A stretch of DNA of 64,000 bases from an uncultured Chloracidobacterium sp. (GCA_936914845.1 CAKZGE010000017.1:8656-72655); one strand, 5' to 3'; numbered from the stretch's first letter, positions 24,420 to 32,843 are shown. The notes: generated from the letters alone by a model not told the origin. A program made the numbers and translations.

Positions 24420-24674
24420 CTACTTTGCGGGGCCTTTCTTAATTGGTTCATGAGCATTCATCTCTAGGAAATCGGTTAAATGCCGGCCTAGATAACGATA
24501 TCGCCCACCAACCACAACAAAGCCGATCTTTCCCGCCCGCCGCAATCTTTGCAGCGTTAGAGGTTTAATCTGTAATTCATCGGCCGCTTCTATCTCCGAA
24601 TAATGCTTCGGCTCAATTTTTAATCGTTCGAGCTGCTCACGAATGGCCCGAAGCTCTATCTCAATCCCATTCAT
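24420..24674 (-). CDS. Excisionase-like winged helix-turn-helix protein
   Basis: An 84-residue protein with a MerR/Xis-type DNA-binding core: YSEIEAADELQIKPLTLQRL, then AGKIGFVVVGGRYRYLGRHL. This is the usual signature of phage Xis and helix-turn-helix 17 proteins. It is coupled to the upstream Cro-like gene by an ATGA overlap. It may steer integrase towards excision; the distant placement from int (opposite strand) is unusual but known. Confidence 0.62.
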   Translation of the reverse strand: MNGIEIELRAIREQLERLKIEPKHYSEIEAADELQIKPLTLQRLRRAGKIGFVVVGGRYRYLGRHLTDFLEMNAHEPIKKGPAK

Positions 24675-24910
24675 GCGGCAACATATTCCTCCTTTCGAAT
24701 CTCCGTAATATCAGTTAAGGTTAATCCCAAAACATCGCCAATGCGCTTAAGCGTATTAATGCCCGGATTAATGCATGCATCCCGCTCAATAGAACTAATA
24801 GTCGCTTTGCTTATGCCGGATGCTTTAGATACCTCATCGATCGTTAATCTCAAGATCGCTCTTTTTGATCGAATCAGATCACTTCGATATACAATTTCCT
24901 CTCCACACAT
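24671..24910 (-). CDS. Cro-like XRE helix-turn-helix regulator
   Basis: A 79-residue XRE protein: LIRSKRAILRLTIDEVSKAS, GISKATISSIERDACINPGI and NTLKRIGDVLGL. It is the first gene of the leftward early operon, divergent from the repressor at 25051, which is the Cro position. A strong AAGGAG precedes the start. It would bind the operators between the two genes. Confidence 0.78.
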   Translation of the reverse strand: MCGEEIVYRSDLIRSKRAILRLTIDEVSKASGISKATISSIERDACINPGINTLKRIGDVLGLTLTDITEIRKEEYVAA

Positions 24911-24945
24911 AATAGGGCTTGTCCACTCTCCTTATTTGTTTTGTC

Positions 24946-25003
24946 TTATATAGTAAACATATAAAGATTATTTTTGCAAGCCCAAACATACTTAATTATG
25001 TTT
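24946..25003. promoter_or_regulatory. Operator region with two inverted repeats between divergent immunity genes
   Basis: The 140-bp spacer holds TTATAT-N7-ATATAA (24946-24964) and AAACATA-N6-TATGTTT (24984-25003). Their centres are about 38 bp apart, and the second abuts the repressor promoter. These are the likely binding sites for the Cro- and CI-like proteins. Confidence 0.55.
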
Positions 25004-25004
25004 T

Positions 25005-25033
25005 TTGTCTAGTATTTTGAGCTGGTTTATGGT
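25005..25033 (+). promoter_or_regulatory. Candidate repressor promoter
   Basis: TTGTCT, a 17-bp spacer and TATGGT precede the repressor ATG at 25051 by 17 bases. The -35 box touches the inverted repeat ending at 25003, so occupancy there could control lysogenic transcription. No strong Shine-Dalgarno follows. Confidence 0.5.
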
Positions 25034-25050
25034 ATTTTGCTAAGCGGAAT

Positions 25051-25419
25051 ATGGAAAACGAACTAGGGAAATTCTTAAGAAAAAGACGACTAGAGTTAGG
25101 GTTAACCACGCGACAAGTGGCAGAAAAAGCTTGCGTCAGTAACGCTTATATTTCTGTCCTTGAGCGCGGTGGGCGAATTAATCCATCAAGAAATACTTTG
25201 AAAAATCTTGCTCGTGGTTATGATATTCCAGAAACGGAATTGTATCAAATTGCTTTTGGTTTTGAAGTAGAACCCGAGAAGATTGTTCACGAGAAACTTG
25301 CTCGGATTGGTTTTGGTTATCGAGGTATGCCGGAACCGAAGAAAAAGAAGCTGGATGCTTTGATCGACCTAGTCGAACGTGAAATGCAGCGATTAAAAAA
25401 TGAGAAAGAGGAAGAATAA
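25051..25419 (+). CDS. CI-like phage repressor (XRE family)
   Basis: A 122-residue protein. Residues about 5-60 are an XRE domain (LGKFLRKRRLELGLTTRQVA, VSNAYISVLERGG, PSRNTLKNLARGYDI), followed by a helical, charged C-terminus (LDALIDLVEREMQRLKNE). There is no S24 peptidase domain. An ImmA/IrrE-type peptidase gene follows after five bases, so induction probably works by cleavage in trans, as in ICEBs1-type and many Gram-positive phages. Confidence 0.82.
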   Translation: MENELGKFLRKRRLELGLTTRQVAEKACVSNAYISVLERGGRINPSRNTLKNLARGYDIPETELYQIAFGFEVEPEKIVHEKLARIGFGYRGMPEPKKKKLDALIDLVEREMQRLKNEKEEE

Positions 25420-25424
25420 ATCGA

Positions 25425-25865
25425 ATGTTTCTCCCAGACCTTGCCCGCGATATTTTCCCTGATTGGAATATTAGACCACAAACCTATATTGACTGTAAGG
25501 AATACTGTGATCGCCATCAGATCTGGTTGATCTGGTGTGATGATGAACACGAAGAATATGGATGTTACATGGTATCAACGGACGGTCAGGAGATTATTGT
25601 TCTGAATAAAAACCTCGATCCCATTATGCTTCTATGGGTATTCCTACATGAGATATTCCATCGAAGAGCCCATTATCCAAACACTTCGCATTTTAGTCCT
25701 CAAATGAATTGTAAAAACGATGCTGAAGCCAATGATTTTGCAGCTGCTGCAATGATGCCACGACCATTGATAGAAGGGGAAGATATGGAAACATTGATCA
25801 ATCTATATCAATTTCCAAGCCAACTAGTTCAAATTCGTAAAATGATGGCAGACCGAGGATTATAG
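25425..25865 (+). CDS. ImmA/IrrE-type metallopeptidase
   Basis: A 146-residue protein with the zinc motif HEIFH (His75-His79) and a downstream glutamate in NDAEANDF (Glu101), the arrangement of ImmA/IrrE peptidases. Family members cleave XRE repressors on DNA damage or signalling. It lies between the repressor and integrase genes in one short operon, supporting a role in prophage induction. Confidence 0.85.
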   Translation: MFLPDLARDIFPDWNIRPQTYIDCKEYCDRHQIWLIWCDDEHEEYGCYMVSTDGQEIIVLNKNLDPIMLLWVFLHEIFHRRAHYPNTSHFSPQMNCKNDAEANDFAAAAMMPRPLIEGEDMETLINLYQFPSQLVQIRKMMADRGL

Positions 25866-25867
25866 AA

Positions 25868-27172
25868 ATGGAAAGAAAAGATTCTCGCGATCCCGATGGA
25901 TCAATCTTCAAAAAGATAATCGAAAGAAAACTTGGTAATGGTCGTACTCGAAAAGAAACCGTCTATGTTGCTCGTGTGCGCCAGAATCAATACGGACCAG
26001 ACGGCCGTTTAATTAAGCATTGGGAGCGTAAGAAACAGGTTAATAGCTATAATGAGGCAGTTATTGTTAGGCGACATTTGAGGGATGAGATCAATGCTGC
26101 AATCGAAGCCGAAGAAAAAGCAAAGAAACCTGATAAATATCTCTTTTACGATCTGATTGATTTCTATCAAAGCAAATATGTTAAACCAGCAAAATTTGTT
26201 AACGGCAAAAAGATTGAAGGACAAAAATCCAATATCAAAGAAACGATTACCTTACTTAATAATTTTAAGGAGTATTTCGGAAATATTAATCTCCATGATC
26301 TGACCTATGATCAAATCTTCGCATATAAAGAAAAACTTCTTACAGAACCTTATATCATTCAGATAAGGCGAAAGAGGGATGAGCCGGGTAGCGGTAAATA
26401 TCGGGAAGATATCCGATATCGTAAACCGGCAACCGCCCATAGATATTTAGCTAAACTACGGAGAATATTAAATATTGGCCGGCAACATGGTTTTTTGGAA
26501 ATGAATCCATTTAACCAGGGTGATCCGTTAATAGTCGCTTCGATTGAAGAAGTGCGCGATCGTTATTGTAGCTTCGAAGAAGAACAGGCTATCTACGCTC
26601 AATGCACAGGACGGCGAACCCATTTACGCAGTGTGGTTACATTAGCCATTGATACTTTCCTCCGTGAAAATGAGCTTTTATCACTTAAAGGATCTGATAT
26701 CGATATCAAGGAGCGAGTTATTCGAGTAAGGGAAGAGAATGCAAAAAGCATTAAAATGCGCGATATACCTTTGACTGATCGAGCTATCGAAATTATACAA
26801 ATCTTAAAAGATGGTAAGACCGAGGAAGATTGGCGAACCAATTTAATATTCGAAATTGCGAGTGTAAAATCGGCCTGGTATACAGCATTAAAAAAAGCAG
26901 GGATCAAAGGCCTTCATTTTCATGATCTAAGGGGTACAGGAATAACGCGAATGCTTGATGCTGGTGTACCAGCGGATATAGTTATGAAGTTCTCGGGGCA
27001 TGATCAATATGAAACTTTTAAGAAATATATCAAGCGGGATACTTTATTGATTCAGAAGGCAGCCGATGCTATGAATAGGCATTTTGCAGAATTATCCGAC
27101 AGCTCCAAAGGACTTGCTAAGGGACTTGCTAAGGGACTTAATACAAAAGCCACCCGGCTAAGAGTGGCTTAA
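25868..27172 (+). CDS. int: Tyrosine-type phage integrase
   Basis: A 434-residue recombinase. The N-terminal arm-binding part and SAM-like core (about 90-215) precede the catalytic domain. Active-site residues visible are Arg266 (FLRENELLSL), Lys294 or Lys297, His352 and Arg355 (HFHDLRGTG), His378 (FSGHDQ) and the nucleophile Tyr387 (KKYIKRD). It lies against tRNA-Arg, its probable integration target. The C-terminus carries a short GLAK repeat. The gene is AT-richer than most of the prophage. Confidence 0.95.
   Translation: MERKDSRDPDGSIFKKIIERKLGNGRTRKETVYVARVRQNQYGPDGRLIKHWERKKQVNSYNEAVIVRRHLRDEINAAIEAEEKAKKPDKYLFYDLIDFYQSKYVKPAKFVNGKKIEGQKSNIKETITLLNNFKEYFGNINLHDLTYDQIFAYKEKLLTEPYIIQIRRKRDEPGSGKYREDIRYRKPATAHRYLAKLRRILNIGRQHGFLEMNPFNQGDPLIVASIEEVRDRYCSFEEEQAIYAQCTGRRTHLRSVVTLAIDTFLRENELLSLKGSDIDIKERVIRVREENAKSIKMRDIPLTDRAIEIIQILKDGKTEEDWRTNLIFEIASVKSAWYTALKKAGIKGLHFHDLRGTGITRMLDAGVPADIVMKFSGHDQYETFKKYIKRDTLLIQKAADAMNRHFAELSDSSKGLAKGLAKGLNTKATRLRVA
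27110..27140 (+). repeat. 12-bp tandem repeat at the integrase 3' end
   Basis: GGACTTGCTAAG occurs twice in a row and a third time partially, encoding GLAK-GLAK-GL at the C-terminus. Repeat number can change without shifting the frame. It lies just before the terminator and attachment region. Confidence 0.8.
27147..27170 (+). terminator. Hairpin at the end of the integrase gene
   Basis: AAGCCAC and GTGGCTT form a 7-bp stem with a 10-nt loop overlapping the last integrase codons. The tail is only weakly T-rich, so it may be a terminator or an integrase-binding feature near the attachment site. Confidence 0.5.
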
Positions 27173-27186
27173 GTTATTGAAAAGAT

Positions 27187-27263
27187 TGGTACACCCGGCA
27201 GGATTCGAACCTGCGACCCTCTGATTCGAAGTCAGATACTCTATCCAGCTGAGCTACGAGTGC
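27187..27263 (-). tRNA. tRNA-Arg (anticodon TCG)
   Basis: Cloverleaf on the minus strand: acceptor GCACTCG pairs with CGGGTGT (one G-U pair), followed by discriminator A and an encoded CCA. The anticodon loop CTTCGAA gives TCG, decoding CGA/CGN. The T loop is TTCGAAT. Its 3' end faces the integrase 15 bp away, so it is very probably the attB of the prophage, with the tRNA left intact. Confidence 0.95.
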
Positions 27264-27320
27264 GTCCGATTCAAATTGTACGGCGAAGCGGACAGCTTTG
27301 CAAACGGCTTTCGCGAAAGC

Positions 27321-27689
27321 CTAGTTCTCGGCTCCGAACGTAAGCCATCTAATTCGCCACGATCTCCCGCTTTTGAATGTATCGAACGCCACGGACAAGG
27401 TAGCGTCGTCTGCATCACGAAAAATGCATTGCATCAATCCTTTTTGCGTTTCAGATTCATCATTGCAGCCGCTGAATTTCCACGTCGGCTGAAATCTTGT
27501 CCCGAAAAGCTTGTTAACCGCTTTTGCGTCTGCAACGCTGCGGGCCTTTTTGCGATCCTTTGTCTTCCATGCCGAATACAACGTTTTAGCTGCCGATTCG
27601 GCAGAACCGCCGCGGGTCTGCGCCGCAACTGTTCCGACCGAAAATATCAACGCAGCCATCGCCGCACATATTAATTTCAATTTCATCAT
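27321..27689 (-). CDS. Small secreted protein, unknown
   Basis: A 122-residue protein with a signal peptide (MKLKLICAAMAALIFSVGTVAA, probable cleavage before QTRGG). The mature part has AAKTLYSAWKTKDRKKA and two cysteines (SGCND, MQCIF), resembling NTF2/DUF4878-like folds in which a helix is followed by a curved sheet. It may be the last gene of the operon to its right, with a 21-bp gap. First host gene after the tRNA. Confidence 0.6.
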   Translation of the reverse strand: MMKLKLICAAMAALIFSVGTVAAQTRGGSAESAAKTLYSAWKTKDRKKARSVADAKAVNKLFGTRFQPTWKFSGCNDESETQKGLMQCIFRDADDATLSVAFDTFKSGRSWRIRWLTFGAEN

Positions 27690-27710
27690 CTCGCCTCGTT
27701 TAATTTTCTA

Positions 27711-28643
27711 TTAAATATCTGGAACCCAAAATGTCTGGCTTTCGGCACTCGTCTTTTTAAGCCCAAGGCCGGACAGCTCGCCTTCTTTTACGCCGAGAAA
27801 AGTGAAATGCGGCATATCGGAAACTACCGTTTGAAACCATCCGTGCCTCGCCAAGATCTCTCGAACCTTTGCATTGGAAAATTCGCTTACGTCCAGAGCT
27901 AACATAGAAAGATGCTGCGAAGTTCCGGGCGGAGCTACCGAATACATGATCGATTTGGAAAGATCTTTGGCAAAGAATACTCCGGTTTCTTCTAGTTTCA
28001 ATACCTCTGAAACCTGCTCAAATGGCGGCATCGCCTTGATCTTCGCTGCCTGCTCCGCCGTTATCTTGCCCTTTCCCTGCCAATGCACGAGAGCCGGATC
28101 AACGCGGCCTTTCCAAAGCTCGATCGTCTCGTTGTAGGTCCGTTTGGCCGAGTCTTGCCCGCGCGGGGTTATCGTAAGGTTCTGCTGTTTTGCTTCGGCA
28201 ATGGCTGAACGCAAGCCGTCCATCGCCGCCGTTTGAAGCGTCAGGTTAAAATTGCCGATCTTTTCAGACGAGGTCTGTAAACTAGACTGAAAAGCCGAAA
28301 CCTCCGTTTCGTCCCTAAAAACAATTCGGTCAGGCGGAGTAGCTCCGCCGCGCGCCAGAAAGACCGCACCGTATTCTTTCAGGATCTTTCGCTGTACATC
28401 ATCGGTCGGCTGTTTGAATCCCGCGGGCAGGTTCGCCATAAAGCCCGCTGCGGGCGGTCGGTCGTTCATATTTGAATTGGTGTTCGAATTCGAAAGGTTG
28501 GCCTTGTTGACGGCCGGTTTGGTTGAAACATTCTCGCCGGGACCATAATTGGCACTTGTTCCGCCGCTCCGCGTTTCTCGCGGCGACCAGCAACCGGCCA
28601 ATAAAAGAGCCGCTATCGGGAATATGATCTTTACATTTCGCAT
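27711..28643 (-). CDS. Lipoprotein with M15 (D-alanyl-D-alanine carboxypeptidase-like) domain
   Basis: A 310-residue protein starting MRNVKIIFPIAALLLAGC at 28643; LLAGC is a clear lipobox. An Asn/Ser-rich linker follows. The C-terminal half holds GTSQHLSMLALDV and MPHFTFLG, matching the His/Asp and HxH-type zinc ligands of M15 peptidases. It is paralogous to the gene at 29669-30529, with matching stretches such as DETEVSAFQSSLQT and FWVPDI. It probably acts on cell-wall peptides; activity is inferred. Confidence 0.7.
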   Translation of the reverse strand: MRNVKIIFPIAALLLAGCWSPRETRSGGTSANYGPGENVSTKPAVNKANLSNSNTNSNMNDRPPAAGFMANLPAGFKQPTDDVQRKILKEYGAVFLARGGATPPDRIVFRDETEVSAFQSSLQTSSEKIGNFNLTLQTAAMDGLRSAIAEAKQQNLTITPRGQDSAKRTYNETIELWKGRVDPALVHWQGKGKITAEQAAKIKAMPPFEQVSEVLKLEETGVFFAKDLSKSIMYSVAPPGTSQHLSMLALDVSEFSNAKVREILARHGWFQTVVSDMPHFTFLGVKEGELSGLGLKKTSAESQTFWVPDI

Positions 28644-28645
28644 AA

Positions 28646-29665
28646 TTACTTTGTAATGAATGGTGTGAATACCCAGCCGCGTTTGCCGGCCTCCGTTTGA
28701 ATATATGCCCAATTCGATTCTACTCCGTTCCACATGTCCGTATTGTCCGAATATCGGATGACGAACACCTTCTGCCCCTTTTTGAGCATGCTCATCTTTT
28801 TCGCATCCAGCCCCGGGGCGGCTCGTAAAATAACATCGGACGAATTGCAAAATGCAACGGTAGAGCCGACCGGAGCCGAAATGGTCGGCTTTGGAACAGG
28901 CGGAGCAGGTGTCGGCGAGGCCGCATTATTGTTGCTGTTCGCACCGGCGGTATTTTTCATCGGCAACGTGAAGGTTCTCGAATTATCGGCATTTGCGGCC
29001 CGAACCGTTCCGGTGATCTCGACCGGCCACAGACGATGTTTACCGTCATCAAAATAGCCGTTGAAAAGAGCAAAGGCATATTTGCCCGGTTCAAGCCCGC
29101 CGGGAAAACGAAGTGTCTTAACGGCCGGATTCCCTTCGGCCGGGACCGCCTGAAATTCAAAATTCGTTATCTCGCCGCCCGGTTTGATCGAATCCACTCG
29201 CACCAGTTTTAATTCGCCTAAGGGTATGTCGTTGCCATCCGAATAAAGCACAAAATCTTCACCCGCGGTTGAGATCTGCCCAAGCTTTTTATCGACATCG
29301 GTTAGATCGGCAACTTCCACCTTTCGCAGTTCGGTCAGGGTATTCCCTTTCGCGGCAAATAAGCCGAGATGGTCCGGCATTGTCCCAATGGTCGATACAC
29401 TACTGGTGCTGGTCATCAAAAAGAAGACCCCCAATCCGGCCCCCACCGCCAATATTGCTGCTAAACCGAGGATACCGAAGATCAGCAGCTTTCTGCCTCG
29501 ACCCTGTTGAGGCTGCGGGTGAAACGTCGGCGGCCCTTCAACCTGTTGCGGAAAGACCGTTGCCACTGATGGCGATGTGTCGGCCGTTGTAGTTAGCGTT
29601 GTGCCGCAGTTAACGCAGAACACATATTCGCTATCGTTAGCTGTATTGCATTTAGGACAGATCAT
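28646..29665 (-). CDS. Zinc-ribbon membrane protein with C-terminal SH3 domain
   Basis: A 339-residue protein. The N-terminal zinc ribbon (CPKCNTAND...FCVNCG) lies at residues 3-21, a membrane helix at about 59-84 (LLIFGILGLAAILAVGAGLG), an extracytoplasmic beta domain next, a Pro/Asn linker and a bacterial SH3 domain at about 262-335 (ILRAAPGLDAKKMSML, W-A-Y-I-Q, RGWVFTPFI). It lies between two M15-like paralogues with gaps of two and three bases, so the three are probably co-expressed envelope factors. Confidence 0.72.
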   Translation of the reverse strand: MICPKCNTANDSEYVFCVNCGTTLTTTADTSPSVATVFPQQVEGPPTFHPQPQQGRGRKLLIFGILGLAAILAVGAGLGVFFLMTSTSSVSTIGTMPDHLGLFAAKGNTLTELRKVEVADLTDVDKKLGQISTAGEDFVLYSDGNDIPLGELKLVRVDSIKPGGEITNFEFQAVPAEGNPAVKTLRFPGGLEPGKYAFALFNGYFDDGKHRLWPVEITGTVRAANADNSRTFTLPMKNTAGANSNNNAASPTPAPPVPKPTISAPVGSTVAFCNSSDVILRAAPGLDAKKMSMLKKGQKVFVIRYSDNTDMWNGVESNWAYIQTEAGKRGWVFTPFITK

Positions 29666-29668
29666 AGA

Positions 29669-30529
29669 TCAAATATTTGGCACCCAGAACAAAAATCCGC
29701 CTTGACGAAAAGGCCGCAGCCCGCGTTTCGGAAGCTCAGTTTCCGGATATCCGAGAAAAGTAAAATGCGGCAGATCATTAGCAATTGTCTGATACCACCC
29801 ATGGTCGTTAAGGATCTTTCGCACGTTGGCATTAGCAAATTGCTCGACATCAAGAGCCAGCATCGCTAAATGTTGTGACGTACCGGGCGCAGCCACCGAT
29901 GAAAAGATCGTGCGGGAAAAATTAGTATTGAAATAAAGGCCCTCGGCCTCCCATCCCATCACGGTGACGACTTGTTGGTGCGTCTCTGCGGTCCGTGCAG
30001 CATCTGCCTCCGCCGCAGATATTTTTTTGCGGGCGACCCAATGTTTCAGAGCCGGTTCAAACCGCGAGTTCCATATCCTTACCGTACTTTCGTAACTGCG
30101 CCTTGAAGCCGTTGCCCCGCCTCGCGGCGAAATATCCAGACCGTTCTGCCGAGCCTTTTTCCGCGCCGCCAAAAGTGCTTCCATAGCCGCCGTCTGCAAC
30201 TGCACCGATGTGCTTCCGATATTCGCCGTTGTGCTTTGGATGGAATTTTGAAACGCGGAAACATCGGTTTCGTCAATAAATACACAACGGATCGGAAACT
30301 TCACTTGCTCGGTCGAGACAAACATTGCACCGTACTCCGCAAATACACGACGAGCGACGGCATCGCTGTCAACCGGGCAAACCCTCGCAAGCGATGTTCC
30401 GCTGGCGGCTAATCGCATTTCGACCAGCGGTCGAAATGCGACCGGCGAATATGTTTGAGCTTCCGCCGGCATCATCGCCGCAATTATGGAAGCTATCCCT
30501 GCAAAGATCCATTTGATCCTTCGATTCAT
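29669..30529 (-). CDS. Secreted M15-like peptidase, paralogue of the gene at 27711
   Basis: A 286-residue protein with a signal peptide (MNRRIKWIFAGIASIIAAMM...AEA). Zinc-type motifs GTSQHLAMLALDV and LPHFTFLG occur at the same places as in its paralogue, and both end with FWVPNI or FWVPDI. It overlaps the permease-like gene as ATGA. It is probably a periplasmic carboxypeptidase-type enzyme; substrate unknown. Confidence 0.68.
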   Translation of the reverse strand: MNRRIKWIFAGIASIIAAMMPAEAQTYSPVAFRPLVEMRLAASGTSLARVCPVDSDAVARRVFAEYGAMFVSTEQVKFPIRCVFIDETDVSAFQNSIQSTTANIGSTSVQLQTAAMEALLAARKKARQNGLDISPRGGATASRRSYESTVRIWNSRFEPALKHWVARKKISAAEADAARTAETHQQVVTVMGWEAEGLYFNTNFSRTIFSSVAAPGTSQHLAMLALDVEQFANANVRKILNDHGWYQTIANDLPHFTFLGYPETELPKRGLRPFRQGGFLFWVPNI

Positions 30530-30921
30530 TGAGTTTTCAGTCTCTCCATTTCTTCGTGGGCGTTTTTGGCTAATTGCAGATACTCATTCCGGATCTTATT
30601 CAGCTGCTTTTCATCCAGTTCTTCCAGATCAAGCATTTCATTTCGAGCCCCTTCGACTGCCCTGATCAATTCGTCTAATTTTATCTGCAAAGCTTCCGTA
30701 TCTCGATTTTGAGTGTTTTGGATCAAAAACACCATCAAAAAAGTTATGATAGTCGTGCTGGTATTCACTATCAATTGCCACGTGTCGCTAAAACCGAACA
30801 TCGGCCCAGACAATGCCCAGCCAACGATCAGCAGCACCGCAATGATAAAGCTTATCGGCTTTCCGCTCGCCGCCGCCGTTGCTTTTGCGAACTGTGTAAA
30901 GATACTGTTATTGTCCGGCAT
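30526..30921 (-). CDS. Low-affinity iron permease family membrane protein
   Basis: A 131-residue protein with two membrane helices (ISFIIAVLLIVGWALSGPMF and TSTTIITFLMVFLIQNTQNR) and a helical cytoplasmic tail, matching the bacterial low-affinity iron permease family. The family name derives from yeast Fet4; bacterial members of this short form are not proven iron transporters. It follows hutH by 21 bases in the same operon. Confidence 0.78.
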   Translation of the reverse strand: MPDNNSIFTQFAKATAAASGKPISFIIAVLLIVGWALSGPMFGFSDTWQLIVNTSTTIITFLMVFLIQNTQNRDTEALQIKLDELIRAVEGARNEMLDLEELDEKQLNKIRNEYLQLAKNAHEEMERLKTQ

Positions 30922-30942
30922 AAGATACCTCTTATTAGGAAG

Positions 30943-32487
30943 TTAGTCGACGGGTTGTGCAAGATCCGTCATTTCCCTGACGATATTCTCCATAGCATCC
31001 ATCGGAGCCTTCATATATACATCGCTCTGAATAAAAGGCACATCACGCCGAATACGTTCAAATACGCCTCTGGTCCCGATCCCGAGTTCTTTTTCTGCTC
31101 CGATCATCTGCTTTCGCAGATCTACCGCTTGGGCGGAGCAAAAAAGTTCGAGAGAAAGTATGGTGGAAACATTAGCAGCTATCTGACGAAGCTTTAGTAC
31201 GGAGGTCACACCCATTGAAACGTGATCCTCAACGTTTGCCGAACTCGGTATCGTGTCAACGCTTGCCGGATGCGAAAGCACTTTGTTTTCCGTACAGAGA
31301 GCCGCTGCCGTATATTGCACGATCATAAATCCTGAATTCAGCCCGCCGTTGTCCGTTAAAAAGGCCGGCAGAACCCCGGCGTTAGATGCCTCGTCCGTCA
31401 AGCGCATGATCCGCCGTTCGGCAATATTGCCGATCTCTGACAAAGCAATGCTCAGGTAGTCAAAGGCGAGGGCCAGCGGCTCGCCATGGAAATTCCCGCC
31501 GGAAATGACCTCGATATTCTCTCCCTCGACGAAGATCAACGGGTTGTCGGTAACGGCGTTCAGCTCGAGTCCGACCACCCATTCTGCATAGGCGATCGCA
31601 TCTCGACAGGCACCGTGAACTTGCGGCATGCAACGCAATGTATATGCATCCTGAACGTTGGTTGGATCAAACTCGCGGACGAATTCGCTCCCTTCCAGGA
31701 TGCTCCTTAGATTTGCCGCACATTCTATCTGCCGCGGATGCGGGCGAAGCGAATGGATCCGCGGATCAAAGGCGGAAAGTGTTCCGTTCAACGCCTCCAG
31801 ACTCATCGAACCGGCGATGTCCGCAAGCTCCGCGAGCTTATTGCCGCGGCAGGTCTGGATAAGCCCGACAGCCGTCATTATCGTTGTGCCGTTGGTCAGG
31901 GCCAATCCTTCTTTCGCCGCCAGCACAAGCGGCGTCAACCCTGCCCTGGAAAGGGCCTCTGCACCTGAAACGCATTCACCGCCGATCTCCGCCTCGCCTT
32001 CGCCGATCAAAACACAAGCAAAATGTGCCAGCGGGGCCAGATCGCCGCTCGCTCCAAGACTCCCTTTTTCAGGTATGATCGGGTGGACGCCTCGATTCAG
32101 AAGCTCCAATATCATTTCCAATGTCTCCGGCCGAATGCCCGAATGGCCGCGGGCCAGCGTATTAGCACGGATCAGCATGATCGCCCGAACCGTTGGCGTA
32201 TCGAACGGATCGCCGACGCCGACCGCGTGGCTGACCACGATATTCCGCTGCAAAAGCTCTACCTCTTTACGACTGATTATTTTATCTTTGAATGCGCCGA
32301 ATCCCGTTGTGATACCGTAGGCCGTTTCGCCACGCTCCAATAGGGTTTCTACCGCCTTCGCACATCTTTCGACCCGCAAATATGCCTCGTTGGCCAAAGA
32401 CACTCTCGGCCGGCCCGGTTTTCCAAATGCAACGGCCAGCACCTCTTCGATGGTCAGGTTTTCACCGTCAATGATTATCTCCGTCAT
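30943..32487 (-). CDS. hutH: Histidine ammonia-lyase
   Basis: Converts histidine to urocanate and ammonia, step one of the hut pathway. The self-forming MIO cofactor triad Ala146-Ser147-Gly148 lies in KGSLGASGDLAPLAH, and GITTGFG, NGT and GGNFHGEP are also present. The 514-residue length from the ATG at 32487 is normal; an in-frame start at 32526 would overlap the upstream gene. It lies eight bases behind the NTF2-like gene, which itself overlaps hutI. Confidence 0.96.
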   Translation of the reverse strand: MTEIIIDGENLTIEEVLAVAFGKPGRPRVSLANEAYLRVERCAKAVETLLERGETAYGITTGFGAFKDKIISRKEVELLQRNIVVSHAVGVGDPFDTPTVRAIMLIRANTLARGHSGIRPETLEMILELLNRGVHPIIPEKGSLGASGDLAPLAHFACVLIGEGEAEIGGECVSGAEALSRAGLTPLVLAAKEGLALTNGTTIMTAVGLIQTCRGNKLAELADIAGSMSLEALNGTLSAFDPRIHSLRPHPRQIECAANLRSILEGSEFVREFDPTNVQDAYTLRCMPQVHGACRDAIAYAEWVVGLELNAVTDNPLIFVEGENIEVISGGNFHGEPLALAFDYLSIALSEIGNIAERRIMRLTDEASNAGVLPAFLTDNGGLNSGFMIVQYTAAALCTENKVLSHPASVDTIPSSANVEDHVSMGVTSVLKLRQIAANVSTILSLELFCSAQAVDLRKQMIGAEKELGIGTRGVFERIRRDVPFIQSDVYMKAPMDAMENIVREMTDLAQPVD

Positions 32488-32495
32488 AAAAAAAT

Positions 32496-32843
32496 TCACG
32501 CTTCTGAACGGTGTTGGTACTCGCACCAGTCAGTGATAAGTCCGTCCTTAAATCTTATCCACACCGTTCCAAAATAATTATAAGTTCCGCGATAGACATA
32601 CTCGGCACACCCGAGCTGTGCGAATTCGTCAAAAAGGCTTCTTTTGAATTCACAGAATTGCGGCGTAGCCCCATCTTTTTCAAAAAATGCCGCAAGTTCC
32701 GGTTTCCCCGCAAAGCTGTAGTAAACGCCGTCCGTATAGACGATATCATCGGCAAAGTATGTAAGCACAGCGTTGTGATCACCCCGTGTCCAGCCCTTTG
32801 CCAACCCATTCAAGATGCGATCGTACCCGGCAGTGGTGATCAT
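32496..32843 (-). CDS. NTF2-like protein between hutI and hutH
   Basis: A 115-residue SnoaL/NTF2-fold protein: ILNGLAKGWTRGDHNAVLTYFADD at the start, and GTYNYFGTVWIRFKDGLITDWCEY near the end, the typical cone-shaped sheet ending. Its ATG overlaps the hutI stop (ATGA, 32840-32843), so it is co-translated with hutI and hutH. A role in histidine breakdown is suggested by context only. Confidence 0.75.
   Translation of the reverse strand: MITTAGYDRILNGLAKGWTRGDHNAVLTYFADDIVYTDGVYYSFAGKPELAAFFEKDGATPQFCEFKRSLFDEFAQLGCAEYVYRGTYNYFGTVWIRFKDGLITDWCEYQHRSEA

Larger units (their letters stand above)
1..27187. mobile_element. Right portion of an integrated tailed prophage
   Basis: Contiguous phage modules are visible: integrase, divergent immunity genes, replication, lysis, terminase, portal, head, connector and tail genes. 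All but the repressor, ImmA-like and integrase genes are on the minus strand. The integrase ends 15 bp from the 3' end of tRNA-Arg at 27187, which is therefore the likely attachment site; host genes begin beyond it. The left end lies outside the window because the tape measure gene is cut by position 1. The tape measure, tail chaperones and tail tube protein imply a long-tailed phage, but contractile or non-contractile cannot be decided here. No broken phage genes were seen, so it may be intact. Confidence 0.93.
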
